A stretch of 64,000 nucleotides of DNA from Pseudoduganella armeniaca (lineage in GTDB: Bacteria > Pseudomonadota > Gammaproteobacteria > Burkholderiales > Burkholderiaceae_D): assembly GCF_003028855.1 (NCBI RefSeq), contig NZ_CP028324.1, positions 4,588,001 to 4,652,000 on the forward strand. Direction: 5' to 3'. Below, piece after piece: positions 9,098-17,929 of the stretch (the stretch's first letter is position 1; each line of letters starts with the position of its first letter). The notes under the pieces are model-generated. The model saw only the letters and a list, made by a program, of their open reading frames with translations, had not been told where the DNA came from and did no database searches. A program made the translations under genes and the position numbers.

Positions 9098-9931
9098 ATG
9101 ATCACTGATGCATCACTCTACCCCCTGCTGCGGCGCATGCAACGGGCCACCGTGGTATGGCTGACGAGCTGGTGGCGCCTGCTGCAGTTCGCCGTGCTGA
9201 TCCTGTCGCAGGGGTTCACGCCCGGCAGCTACCGCAAGGACAACCGCAACCGCCTGGCCTGCCAGCTGGTGCTGTCCACCGCGCCCAATCTGCTGTGGTT
9301 CTCGATCCTGGCGGCGCTGATCAGCCTTGTCATCATCCGCATCGTCGTCGTCACCGCCTTCAGCTACGGCCTGTCCCGCTATGCGCTGGAGATGGTGGTG
9401 CGCGTGCTGGTGCTGGAACTGATCCCGCTGACGGTGGCGCTGTTCGTGGCCCTGCGCACCACCTTGCCGGCCGGCGTGGAATTCGCGCAGAAGCGCCTGG
9501 CGGACGCCGCGGCCGCACCCGCCGGTTCGACGGGTGGCCACACCGATCCCGCCGAGGCGCTGCGCACGGAGTTTTTCCCGCGCGCGGCCGCTGGCATGTT
9601 CGCCGTCTGGATGCTGGGCGCCGTCAGCTGCGTGCTGACGCTGGTGCTGACCTACCTCGTGATCTACGGCTTCACGCCCTACGGCCTGCCCGGCTACACC
9701 CGCGTGGTCGGCCAGATCTTCAATCCTTCCGTGGCCCTGATCCTGGTGCTGAAGATCGCGTTCTTCAGCTTTGCCGTCGGCCTGATACCGCTGGCGTCGT
9801 CGTACTACGATGCCGCCGCCAACCCGTTCGTGCTGCGCTTTCGCGCCACGCACGGCCTGGCCGACATGGTGCGGATGTTTTCCGTGATCCTGCTGATCGA
9901 GGTCGCCTCGCTGATGGGTAACTACTACTGA
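9098..9931 (+). CDS. MlaE-family ABC permease of an MCE lipid transporter
   Basis: A 277-residue membrane protein. The segment LELIPLTVALFVALR matches the conserved MlaE core, which in other family members reads like ELGPVLTALLVAGR, and the hydrophobic segments fit an amphipathic first helix plus five membrane helices. MlaE permeases pair with an ATPase (MlaF) and hold a ring of MCE (MlaD) subunits to move phospholipids between the inner and outer membranes. The gene leads a three-gene operon: two bases separate it from the MCE gene. An MlaF-type ATPase gene, usually next to the permease, is absent here. Confidence 0.75.
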   Translation: MITDASLYPLLRRMQRATVVWLTSWWRLLQFAVLILSQGFTPGSYRKDNRNRLACQLVLSTAPNLLWFSILAALISLVIIRIVVVTAFSYGLSRYALEMVVRVLVLELIPLTVALFVALRTTLPAGVEFAQKRLADAAAAPAGSTGGHTDPAEALRTEFFPRAAAGMFAVWMLGAVSCVLTLVLTYLVIYGFTPYGLPGYTRVVGQIFNPSVALILVLKIAFFSFAVGLIPLASSYYDAAANPFVLRFRATHGLADMVRMFSVILLIEVASLMGNYY

Positions 9932-9933
9932 CT

Positions 9934-10908
9934 ATGACCGAACCGACTCCTCCCGCCCCGCTCCCCCCTGCCCCGGCCGAACCCGCGCCGGTACGCAACG
10001 CCGAATTCAAGGCCGCGCTGCTCCTGGTCCTGATGGTGGCCCTGCTGGCCGGCGCCGCCATCTTCCTGCTGTACGCACGCGGTGCGTTCGAGCCCACCCA
10101 GCGCCTGGTGCTGACCGCCGACGATTCCGAAGGCGTCACGGTCGGCATGGACGTGACGTTCGCCGGCTTCCCCGTCGGCCGCGTGCAGCGCATCGAGCTC
10201 TCGCCCGAGGGCAAGGCGCGCGTGCTGGTGGACGTGCCGAAGAAGGACGCCCACTGGCTGCGCACCACCAGCATCTTCACCCTGGAAAAAGGCATCGTGG
10301 GCGGCGCCAAGCTGCGCGCGTTCACCGGCATCCCGACCGATCCGCCGTTGCCGCCAGGGGCGGAACGGGGCCTGCTGGTGGGCGACGCGGCGGCCGAGAT
10401 TCCGAAGCTGCTGGCCGCCGCGCGCGACGTGCTGGCCAACGTGACAGCCCTCACGGCCGAGGAATCGGCGCTGGGCAGCAGCCTGAAGAACGTGCAGGGC
10501 GTGACGGAAAAACTGAACGGCCCGGGCGGCGCGATGGGCCTGATCGCCGGCGAGGACAAGAAGGCACGCGAACTGCTGGCCAACGCCAATTCGCTGATCG
10601 TGCGTGCCGACCGCCTGGTCGGCAATGCGGACAACAAGGTGTTCGGCAAGGACGGCGTCGCCACCGACGCGCAGGCCGCCATCGTCCAGCTGAACGGCCT
10701 GCTGGCGGACGCCCGCAACAGCCTGAAGAAAATGGATGCCGTGCTGGTGGAGGCGCAAGCCGTCGGCAAGAACGCGCGCGTGGCGACGGAAGACCTGGGC
10801 GCATTGCGCGCCGATATCGACAGCAACCTGCGCCGCATCGAGCAGCTGGTCAACGAGATCAACCGCAAGTGGCCGTTCAAGCGCGAGACGGAGATCAAGC
10901 TGCCATGA
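9934..10908 (+). CDS. MCE (MlaD) domain protein, inner-membrane anchored
   Basis: A 324-residue protein: proline-rich cytoplasmic N-terminus, one transmembrane helix (about residues 28-47, ALLLVLMVALLAGAAIFLLY), then an MCE domain recognisable by GVTVGMDVTFAGFPVGRV and the beta strands that follow (to about residue 150), and a long helical C-terminus with repeated LLANANSLI / LLADARNSL heptads. Long helices of this kind form a tunnel or needle in PqiB/YebT-type and Mce proteins. It binds lipids in the periplasm and works with the permease encoded just before it. The stop codon overlaps the start of the lipoprotein gene (ATGA). Confidence 0.85.
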   Translation: MTEPTPPAPLPPAPAEPAPVRNAEFKAALLLVLMVALLAGAAIFLLYARGAFEPTQRLVLTADDSEGVTVGMDVTFAGFPVGRVQRIELSPEGKARVLVDVPKKDAHWLRTTSIFTLEKGIVGGAKLRAFTGIPTDPPLPPGAERGLLVGDAAAEIPKLLAAARDVLANVTALTAEESALGSSLKNVQGVTEKLNGPGGAMGLIAGEDKKARELLANANSLIVRADRLVGNADNKVFGKDGVATDAQAAIVQLNGLLADARNSLKKMDAVLVEAQAVGKNARVATEDLGALRADIDSNLRRIEQLVNEINRKWPFKRETEIKLP

Positions 10909-11558
10909 AAAACACCATCATCGTTGGCGCGGTGCTCTTGCTGGCCGGCTGCGGCAGCGCCCCGCCGGTGCCGGACTGGAAGATGAACGCGCAAAGCTCG
11001 CTGCAGCGCGCCACCGACGCCTACCTGGAAGGCAAGGACGCCATCGAGAAAAACGAGTTCACGCGTGCGCGGGGCGAGATCGGCGCCACCGGTAAGGTCG
11101 ATCTCGTCATCCGTGCGGAATTGATCCGCTGCGCGCTGCGCACGGCGGCGCTGGCGTTCGAGCCGTGCGCGGGATTCGAGGCGCTGCGCGCGGATGCGAC
11201 GCCGGCCGACGTGGCCTATGCCGCCTACCTGGCGGGGGCCGCACGGCCCGACGACGCGGCACTGCTGCCGGAGCCGCAGCGTGCCGTGCTGGCAGCCGGC
11301 TCGGACCAGGCGGCGGCAGCGGCGGCGCAGGCGATCGGCGATCCGCTGTCGCGGCTGGTCGCGGCCGGGGCGTTGTTCAAGGCGAACCGGGCCACGCCGG
11401 AACTGCTGGCGATGGCGGTGGAGACGGCGTCGAACCAGGGCTGGCGACGCTCGCTGCTGGCGTGGCTGAATGTGCAGGCGCTGCGCGCCGAGCAGGCTGG
11501 CGCGGTGGACGAAGCGGCGCGGGTGCGGCGGCGGATGGCCTTGGTGGAAGGGAAGTAG
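10905..11558 (+). CDS. Lipoprotein of the MCE operon, helical, unknown fold family
   Basis: A 217-residue protein with a clear lipoprotein signal (MKNTIIVGAVLLLAGCGSAP; lipobox LAGC, lipidated cysteine at 17). The residue after the cysteine is glycine, so sorting to the outer membrane is expected. The rest is alanine-rich and helical, resembling tetratricopeptide-like repeats, and does not look like the PqiC/DUF330 family. Its start overlaps the stop of the MCE gene by four bases, so translation is coupled. By position it may be the outer-membrane partner of the transporter, but that is inferred only from the operon. A family A palindrome follows eight bases after its stop. Confidence 0.75.
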   Translation: MKNTIIVGAVLLLAGCGSAPPVPDWKMNAQSSLQRATDAYLEGKDAIEKNEFTRARGEIGATGKVDLVIRAELIRCALRTAALAFEPCAGFEALRADATPADVAYAAYLAGAARPDDAALLPEPQRAVLAAGSDQAAAAAAQAIGDPLSRLVAAGALFKANRATPELLAMAVETASNQGWRRSLLAWLNVQALRAEQAGAVDEAARVRRRMALVEGK

Positions 11559-11566
11559 GAACCCAT

Positions 11567-11619
11567 GGTGACAGGCACCTGATTGCGCGTCGGCGACCCG
11601 CAATCAGGTGCCTGTCACC
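11567..11619. repeat. Family A palindrome, copy A1
   Basis: Two perfect 21-base arms (11567-11587 and 11599-11619) around an 11-base loop. Outer part GGTGACAGGCACC, inner stem TGATTGCG. It is preceded by ACCCAT and lies in the convergent gap between the MCE lipoprotein and the helicase genes. It can form a strong hairpin in either direction and may terminate both transcripts. Confidence 0.85.
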
Positions 11620-11658
11620 GGTGTTTGTCGGCGTTCCGCATGCTCGGGATGGACCCGT

Positions 11659-11711
11659 GGTGTCAGGCACTCATCTTCGAGTCTTCGGCTCGAAGATGAG
11701 TGCCTGACACC
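11659..11711. repeat. Family A palindrome, copy A2
   Basis: Two perfect 23-base arms (11659-11681 and 11689-11711) around TCTTCGG. Outer part GGTGTCAGGCACT with inner stem CATCTTCGAG. Preceded by ACCCGT and followed by CGGTGTTTTC, close to the right flank of A1 (CGGTGTTTG). It lies ten bases beyond the helicase stop codon, on the helicase side of the same convergent gap as A1. Confidence 0.85.
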
Positions 11712-11720
11712 GGTGTTTTC

Positions 11721-12962
<1,242 letters not shown>

Positions 12963-13048
12963 GTCGTGAGTTCTTTGCGGTCGATCGATAGGGCCGCAGT
13001 ATAAAGCACCGGGCGCACCCAGCCGCGGATGCGCCGTGCCGGCTGCCG

Positions 13049-13732
13049 TCAGGCCGCGCGCAGTTGCGCCATCAGCGCGGTGGCCGCCTCGGCCGACGAG
13101 CCGGGATTCTGGCCCGTGATCAGCAGGCCGTCGCGCACCACGTAGGAGGCCCAGTCGTCACCGCGCGTGAACTTGCCGCCCTTGGCTTTCAGTTCGTCCT
13201 CGACCAGGAATGGCACGATGTCCGTCAGCTGCACCGCCGCTTCCTCGCTGTTGGTGAAGCCCGTGACTTCCTTGCCTTCGACCAGCGGGCGGCCGTCCGC
13301 ATTGCGCACGTGGCGCAGCACGCCCGGCGCGTGGCACACCAGCGCGACCGGCTTGCTGGCCGCGATGAACGATTCGATCAGCGCGATCGAATGGCGGTCT
13401 TCCGCCAGGTCCCACAGCGGGCCATGGCCGCCCGGGTAGAACACCGTGTCGAAGTCGGCCTGCGCCACGCTGTCCAGGCGCACGGTCGCCGCCAGCTGGG
13501 CCTGTGCTTCAGCGTCGGCCTTGAAGCGGCGCGTGGCCTCCGTCTGCGAATCCGGTTCGTCGCTTTTCGGGTCCAGCGGCGGCTGGCCGCCCTTGGGCGA
13601 AGCCAGCACGATCTGTGCGCCCGCATCCTTGAAGGCGTAGTACGGTGCAGCCAGTTCCTCCAGCCAGAAGCCGGTCTTGCGGCCGGTGTTGCCCAGCTGG
13701 TCGTGCGACGTCAGAACGATCAGTACTTTCAT
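13049..13732 (-). CDS. DJ-1/PfpI superfamily protein, Hsp31-like
   Basis: A 227-residue protein of the class I glutamine-amidotransferase-like fold. The nucleophile elbow is LVCHAPGVLR with Cys133 followed by His134, and the conserved acid is in FWLEEL (Glu25/26). The layout MKVLIVLTSHDQ...GFWLEELAAPYYAF and FYPGGHGPLWDL matches the Hsp31/glyoxalase III-like branch, which detoxifies methylglyoxal or repairs glycated proteins. The start ATG follows GAAGGAGAA. A TetR operator copy lies 47 bases upstream, and the TetR gene is next upstream in the same direction, so the protein is probably induced when that repressor is released, perhaps by reactive aldehydes. Confidence 0.85.
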   Translation of the reverse strand: MKVLIVLTSHDQLGNTGRKTGFWLEELAAPYYAFKDAGAQIVLASPKGGQPPLDPKSDEPDSQTEATRRFKADAEAQAQLAATVRLDSVAQADFDTVFYPGGHGPLWDLAEDRHSIALIESFIAASKPVALVCHAPGVLRHVRNADGRPLVEGKEVTGFTNSEEAAVQLTDIVPFLVEDELKAKGGKFTRGDDWASYVVRDGLLITGQNPGSSAEAATALMAQLRAA

Positions 13733-13778
13733 GGTGATTCTCCTTCGGTGGTTGGTCAAGTTCAGCAGAGCACCCCAG

Positions 13779-13794
13779 TAGACCGGTCGTCTAG
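13779..13794. promoter_or_regulatory. TetR operator copy upstream of the DJ-1 gene
   Basis: TAGACCGGTCGTCTAG, identical to the 16-base core found before the tetR gene (14449-14464). Inverted arms TAGAC / GTCTA flank CGGTC. Two identical copies before two neighbouring genes make a repressor site very likely. Confidence 0.75.
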
Positions 13795-13803
13795 TTCCAG
13801 GGC

Positions 13804-13830
13804 AAAAAAAACCGCATGCCTTCATGCGGT
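13804..13830 (-). terminator. Intrinsic terminator after tetR
   Basis: On the minus strand, ACCGCATG and CATGCGGT pair around AAGG and are followed by seven T. The tetR stop codon (13822-13824) lies inside the stem, so the hairpin begins in the last codons. It should isolate tetR from the DJ-1 gene, which then needs its own promoter and operator. Confidence 0.88.
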
Positions 13831-14427
13831 GAGATGCAAGATTTGCCGGGTCATTGCCAGCGCGGTGTCGAACGGCTGCGTGCTGCGGCCGATCTTGACC
13901 ATGATGCTGGCGCCCAGCCACAACTGGTACAGCGATTGCGCGACTGCCATGGCATCGCCGTCGATCGCCAGCGAGCCCTCCTCCACCCCGGCGGCGATGG
14001 CCGCGGCCAGGCGCGCCACGATGCCGTCGGTACCGCCTTGCAGCACGCGGCGCATGGCTTCCGACAGGTCGGCCACTTCGGCGCCCAGCTTGACGGCCAG
14101 GCACTTGCCCTGGCAGTCCTGGAACGACTGCGCCGACCGCCAGGCGTCCCAATACGCCATCAGCCGCTGGGCCATCGTCTGGCCGGGCGCCGCCATGGTG
14201 CGGTCGATCTCGGCCAGGTAGTCGTCGAAATAGGTCTGCAGCATGGCCTCGCCGAACGCGTCCTTCGAGCCGAAGTAATGGTAGAAGGAGCCCTTCGGCA
14301 CGCCGGCCGCCGTCAGGATCTCGGTCAGGCCCACCGCCGAATAGCCCTTCCCTGCCATGATGCGCTGGCCCGTGGCCAGGATGTTGGCACGGACGTCGGT
14401 GTGGGGGGCTGGGCTTGCGCTGTTCAT
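13822..14427 (-). CDS. TetR family transcriptional repressor
   Basis: A 201-residue regulator with a TetR helix-turn-helix at residues 13-60 (TGQRIMAGKGYSAVGLTEIL, VPKGSFYHYFGSKDAF). The C-terminal half resembles the TetR subgroup that senses acrylate- or aldehyde-type compounds, with a cysteine (FQDCQGKCLAVKLGAE) that could be a redox or electrophile sensor; this is inference. It is flanked by the same 16-base operator on both sides, so it probably represses itself and the downstream DJ-1 gene. The left operator could also touch the end region of the tartrate dehydratase gene, but that gene reads toward tetR and its promoter is elsewhere. Confidence 0.88.
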   Translation of the reverse strand: MNSASPAPHTDVRANILATGQRIMAGKGYSAVGLTEILTAAGVPKGSFYHYFGSKDAFGEAMLQTYFDDYLAEIDRTMAAPGQTMAQRLMAYWDAWRSAQSFQDCQGKCLAVKLGAEVADLSEAMRRVLQGGTDGIVARLAAAIAAGVEEGSLAIDGDAMAVAQSLYQLWLGASIMVKIGRSTQPFDTALAMTRQILHLTA

Positions 14428-14447
14428 GGACCGGACTTTATAGCAAA

Positions 14448-14464
14448 CTAGACCGGTCGTCTAG
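14448..14464. promoter_or_regulatory. TetR operator copy upstream of tetR
   Basis: CTAGACCGGTCGTCTAG: six-base arms CTAGAC / GTCTAG around CGGTC, about 20 bases upstream of the tetR start codon, where it would cover the promoter. The core is repeated exactly at 13779-13794. Confidence 0.75.
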
Positions 14465-14472
14465 AACTATTT

Positions 14473-15639
14473 TCAAGCCGCTAGTTCGCGCATCCGCTCG
14501 TACAGGTTGGCCTTGCCCTCGAAGCCGATGCCGGGCAGTTCCGGCATCGTGATGAAACCGTGCTCCACCCGCACGCCGTCCGGGAAGCCGCCGAACGGCT
14601 GGAACAGGTCCGGGTAGCTCTCGTTGCCGCCCAGGCCCAGGCCGGCCGCGATATTGAGCGACATCTGGTGGCCGCCGTGCGGGATGCAGCGGGTGCGCGA
14701 CCAGCCGTGCTGCTCCAGCATATCAAGGGTGCGCAGGTACTCCACCAGGCCGTAGCTCAGGGCGCAGTCGAACTGCAGCCAGTCGCGGTCCGGCCGCATG
14801 CCGCCGTAGCGGATCAGATTGCGCGCATCCTGCATCGAAAACAGGTTTTCGCCGGTCGCCATCGGGTTGGTGTAGTAGCTGCGCAAGGTGGCCTGCAGCT
14901 CGAAGTCGAGCGGGTCGCCCGCTTCCTCGTACCAGAACAGGTCGTACTGCGACAGCGCCTTGGCGTAGGCGATGGCGGTATCGAGGTCGAAGCGGCCATT
15001 GGCGTCCACCGCCAGCTTCTGGCCGTCCTGCAGTACCGACAGCACGGCGTCGATGCGGCGCAGGTCCTCGTCCAGCGAGGCGCCGCCGATCTTCTTCTTC
15101 ACCACCGTGTAGCCGCGGTCGATGTAGCTGCGCATCTCGTCCTTCAACGCGTCATGGCTCTGGCCCGGGTAATAGTAGCCGCCGGCCGCGTAGACGAACA
15201 CCTTGCGTTGCGGCGTGCCACTGCCGTAACGCTCGGCCAGCAATTGGTACAGCGGCTTGCCGGCGATTTTCGCGGTGGCGTCCCAGATCGCCATGTCGAT
15301 GGTACCGATCGCCACCGAGCGCTCGCCGTGGCCGCCCGGCTTCTCGTTGGTGTACATGCAGTCCCAGATGCGGTGTGGATCGAGGTTGCTGCCGTCGTCG
15401 GTGACGAGCGTGGCCGGGTCGGCGGCCAGGATGCGCGGAATGAAGCGCTCGCGCATCAGCATGCCCTGGCCATAGCGGCCGTTCGAGTTGAAGCCGTAGC
15501 CAATCACCGGCTTGCCGTCGCGGATGACGTCCGTGACGACCGCCACGAGGCTCAAGGTCATCTTCGAGAAATCGATATAGGCGTTGCGGATGGGGGAACT
15601 GATGGGGAACGTGCGTTCCCGGATGTCGACGATCTTCAT
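14473..15639 (-). CDS. tarD: D(-)-tartrate dehydratase, enolase superfamily
   Basis: Dehydrates D-tartrate to oxaloacetate. The 388-residue protein fits the mandelate-racemase subgroup. Expected active-site residues fall in register with the characterised Bradyrhizobium enzyme (Lys184, Asp213, Glu239, Glu265, His322 there), shifted by one: Lys183 in VVKKKIGG, Asp212 in VDANGR, Glu238 in FWYEEAGDP, Glu264 in TGENLFS and His321 in IPHGGHQ. The start ATG has a good site (AGGAGAAACC). It is divergent from a LysR gene that is its likely regulator. No tartrate transporter is adjacent, so uptake must be encoded elsewhere. Confidence 0.83.
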   Translation of the reverse strand: MKIVDIRERTFPISSPIRNAYIDFSKMTLSLVAVVTDVIRDGKPVIGYGFNSNGRYGQGMLMRERFIPRILAADPATLVTDDGSNLDPHRIWDCMYTNEKPGGHGERSVAIGTIDMAIWDATAKIAGKPLYQLLAERYGSGTPQRKVFVYAAGGYYYPGQSHDALKDEMRSYIDRGYTVVKKKIGGASLDEDLRRIDAVLSVLQDGQKLAVDANGRFDLDTAIAYAKALSQYDLFWYEEAGDPLDFELQATLRSYYTNPMATGENLFSMQDARNLIRYGGMRPDRDWLQFDCALSYGLVEYLRTLDMLEQHGWSRTRCIPHGGHQMSLNIAAGLGLGGNESYPDLFQPFGGFPDGVRVEHGFITMPELPGIGFEGKANLYERMRELAA

Positions 15640-15687
15640 GGGTTTCTCCTGATGCGATGGCGCCAGTCTACCCTTGCGCCGCACCGC

Positions 15688-15693
15688 TATAAT
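15688..15693 (+). promoter_or_regulatory. -10 box TATAAT before the LysR gene
   Basis: A perfect TATAAT placed 31 bases before the GTG chosen as the LysR start. Transcription from it would begin near 15700, downstream of the earlier in-frame TTG, which supports the GTG start. No good -35 is seen, consistent with activator dependence. Confidence 0.5.
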
Positions 15694-15724
15694 TCACTTC
15701 CATTTAATCCATTCTTCACAAAAA

Positions 15725-16642
15725 GTGAAAAGCGACCTGGAGTTTTTCGTGCTGCTGGCCAAGCTGGGCAGCCTGTCGGCCACGGCGCGCGAGATGGGCG
15801 TGACACCGCCCGCGGCCACGCGCCGCCTGATGCAGCTGGAAGGCCGGCTGGGCGTGCGGCTGGCCAACCGCAGCACGCGCCGCGTCAGCCTGACCAGCGA
15901 GGGTGAGCTGTACCTGGCGCAGGCCACGCAGATCCTGGCCGACATCCGCGCGATGGAGGAATCGGTCAGCAGCCGCAGGGTCGAGCCGAAGGGTCTGTTG
16001 CGCATCAACGCCACGCTGGGGTTCGGGCGCACGACGATCGCGCCGCTGGTGTCGCGCTTCGCGCGCACCTGGCCCGAAGTGGAGGTGCAGTTGCAGCTGA
16101 CCGACCGTCCGATCAACCTGGTGGAGGAAGCGTACGACCTGGCGATCCGCTTCGGCGAACTGCCGGACACGCGGCTTACCGCGCGCCGCATCATCAGCAA
16201 CCGGCGCTTCCTGTGCGCGGCGCCGGCCTACCTGAAGCGGCATGGCGCGCCCGCCGCGCCGGCCGACCTGGCGCAACACGCCTGCATCCTGCACCGCCAG
16301 AACGACGATGCCTTCGCCACCTGGCGCCTGGCGAAGGGCCGCAAGACGGCGACGGTGAAGGTGCGCGGGCATCTGTCGTCGAACGACGGCGACGTGGTGC
16401 TGGGCTGGGCGCTGGACGGTCACGGCATCCTGCCCCGCTCCGAATGGGACGCTGCGAAATACCTGGACAGCGGTCGCCTGCAGGTGGTGCTGCCGGACTA
16501 CGCGTTGCCGGCCGCCGACCTGTATGCCTACTACCCGAACCGCGCGCACCAGAGCGCGAAGGTGCGCGCGTTCATCGACTTCCTGGTGGCCGAACTGGGT
16601 CCGCCCGCTACATCCCCACGTCGCCGTACGGCCCCGCGATGA
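15725..16642 (+). CDS. LysR family transcriptional regulator, probably of tartrate use
   Basis: A 305-residue LysR protein: winged helix at residues 1-60 (SDLEFFVLLAKLGSLSATAR, PPAATRRLMQLEGRLGVRL) and an effector domain of the DsdC/CrgA-type subgroup (RINATLGFGRTTIAPLVSRF). The GTG start is preferred because a TATAAT lies just upstream and the family fold starts here; an earlier TTG would precede the promoter. It is divergent from the tartrate dehydratase gene. Its last 35 bases overlap the end of the convergent VOC gene, giving an unusual arginine-rich tail (SPRRRTAPR). Confidence 0.82.
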   Translation: MKSDLEFFVLLAKLGSLSATAREMGVTPPAATRRLMQLEGRLGVRLANRSTRRVSLTSEGELYLAQATQILADIRAMEESVSSRRVEPKGLLRINATLGFGRTTIAPLVSRFARTWPEVEVQLQLTDRPINLVEEAYDLAIRFGELPDTRLTARRIISNRRFLCAAPAYLKRHGAPAAPADLAQHACILHRQNDDAFATWRLAKGRKTATVKVRGHLSSNDGDVVLGWALDGHGILPRSEWDAAKYLDSGRLQVVLPDYALPAADLYAYYPNRAHQSAKVRAFIDFLVAELGPPATSPRRRTAPR

Positions 16643-16994
16643 CGACCACGTAACCCTCCGGGTCGCGCAGCCAGATTTCGCGGTGCTGGGCGTTGCGGTT
16701 CTCGTGCGGCTCCTCCAGCACCGTGGCCTCGATGCTGGCGGCACGGTCGACGGCGTCATCGAAGTCGTCGGTCCAGAACCACAGCAAGGCGCCGTTGCCG
16801 ACCGGCTGGTCCGGCTTGCCCAGGTGGGCGTGGTGGTGCGCGTCCCAGCGGTGCAGTTGCAGGATCATGTGGCCTTCGAACATCAGCTGTTCGTAATCTG
16901 GCCCGCCATGGCCGCTCTTGCAGCCGAGGACAGTCTGGTACCAGCGGCTCGACGCTTCGACGTCGCTGACGGCGATCAGGGGTTGCGCTTGCAT
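16608..16994 (-). CDS. VOC superfamily (glyoxalase/bleomycin resistance-like) protein
   Basis: A 128-residue single VOC module: IAVSDVEASSRWYQTVLGC at the start, LWFWTDDFDDAVDRA in the middle and REIWLRDPEGYVVVIAGPYG at the end, the last being the usual metal-ligand strand (Glu in the final motif replaced by the VVVIAGP pattern, so metal binding is uncertain). Such proteins act as lyases, dioxygenases or drug-binding proteins. The start ATG has GGAGGAAAG upstream. It converges with and overlaps the LysR gene by 35 bases. Confidence 0.8.
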   Translation of the reverse strand: MQAQPLIAVSDVEASSRWYQTVLGCKSGHGGPDYEQLMFEGHMILQLHRWDAHHHAHLGKPDQPVGNGALLWFWTDDFDDAVDRAASIEATVLEEPHENRNAQHREIWLRDPEGYVVVIAGPYGDVGM

Positions 16995-17045
16995 GGGCTT
17001 TCCTCCGTGGGCTGTCTGGGAAGCGCCAGCATAGCACCGTGTCGC

Positions 17046-17438
17046 TCAGCGGCGGCGCATTGGCAGCCACTGGATTACGCCCCATGTTGCCTCGGGTACG
17101 ATGAAGAGCCACAGCAGCGGCGTATCCGACAGCGCCAGCGCCCAGGCCATCCATGTCGCGAACAGGAAGCGCGCCGCGCCGTCGTAACGGCCGAAGCGCG
17201 GCTGCGGGTCGCGGATGCGCAGCACGGCCCAGACCAGCACCAGGCTGCCCATCAGGCAGGCGAACAGCACGTGCAGCGGTGCGAATGGCGGCAACGGCGC
17301 GCCGCCCAGGACGCCATTGAGCGCCTGCAGGTGGCCGTAGGCCAGCGCGAACGTCCAGGGCGTGGCGAAGGGTGCGGTGACGACGAGGTCGTAGATGGCG
17401 CTGGCGCGCACGATGCGGCGGAAGGTGGTCGGGTCCAT
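17046..17438 (-). CDS. Four-helix membrane protein, probable target of the divergent MerR regulator
   Basis: A 130-residue hydrophobic protein with about four transmembrane helices (for example LHVLFACLMGSLVLVWAVL and FLFATWMAWALALS). No characterised family was recognised. A MerR-type promoter (TTGACC, 19-base spacer with a GGAGT-N2-ACTCC dyad) lies 29-59 bases upstream on the same strand and points at it, so it is probably induced by the MerR protein encoded divergently. The start ATG follows GGAG. Confidence 0.65.
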   Translation of the reverse strand: MDPTTFRRIVRASAIYDLVVTAPFATPWTFALAYGHLQALNGVLGGAPLPPFAPLHVLFACLMGSLVLVWAVLRIRDPQPRFGRYDGAARFLFATWMAWALALSDTPLLWLFIVPEATWGVIQWLPMRRR

Positions 17439-17466
17439 GGCATGCTCCGTTGTTGACGATGGCGCA

Positions 17467-17497
17467 TGCTAAAGGGTGGAGTACACTCCAGGGTCAA
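17467..17497 (-). promoter_or_regulatory. MerR-type promoter/operator
   Basis: On the minus strand TTGACC (17492-17497) is followed by a 19-base spacer and TTAGCA (17467-17472). The spacer holds the dyad GGAGT-N2-ACTCC (17478-17489). A 19-base spacer with a central dyad is the hallmark of MerR-activated promoters. It fires toward the membrane gene at 17438. Confidence 0.68.
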
Positions 17498-17512
17498 GCC
17501 CTGGGAGACATC

Positions 17513-17929
17513 ATGCGCATCGGCGAAATCGCCACCGCCACCGGCATCAGCCGCGACACCTTGCGGTTCTACGAGAAACGCGGCCTGCTGCGCGCGCGCC
17601 GCACGGCCAACGGCTACCGCGACTATCCGCCGGAAGCTGTGGACTGGCTGCGTTATATCCGCACGGCGCAGTCGCTCGGCTTCACGCTGGCCGAGATCGA
17701 GGCCGAGCTGCCGCTGCTGGCCGCGCCGGCCGAGTCGTCCACCCCCGTGCTGCGCGCCGCGCTGGCGGCCAAGCTGGCGGAGATCGACCGGCGCATCGAC
17801 GGCCTGGCCGCGCTGCGCGGCGAGCTGGCCCGGCGGCTGCATGAGCTGCCGGCCGAGTGTCCGCTGGCGCCGGGCGATCAGGCGGCCAGCGCGCGGTCTT
17901 CCGCCAGCGCGGCGAGGGCCGCCGCATAG
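17513..17929 (+). CDS. MerR family transcriptional regulator
   Basis: A 138-residue regulator: MerR winged helix (MRIGEIATATGISRDTLRFY, EKRGLLRARRTANGYRDYPP) then a coiled-coil dimer helix (AALAAKLAEIDRRIDGLAAL). The C-terminus lacks the cysteine pattern of metal sensors, so it may respond to oxidants or small molecules; this fits the SoxR/NmlR-like short branch only loosely. The start ATG follows GGGAGA. Its 3' end overlaps the convergent quinone-reductase gene by 52 bases, and the last residues (SARSSASAARAAA) are low complexity. Confidence 0.85.
   Translation: MRIGEIATATGISRDTLRFYEKRGLLRARRTANGYRDYPPEAVDWLRYIRTAQSLGFTLAEIEAELPLLAAPAESSTPVLRAALAAKLAEIDRRIDGLAALRGELARRLHELPAECPLAPGDQAASARSSASAARAAA

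Noticed and set aside
17878..17929. Frameshift at the MerR/quinone-reductase junction
   Set aside because: Both proteins read normally up to their family ends; the 52-base overlap only adds a low-complexity tail to MerR.
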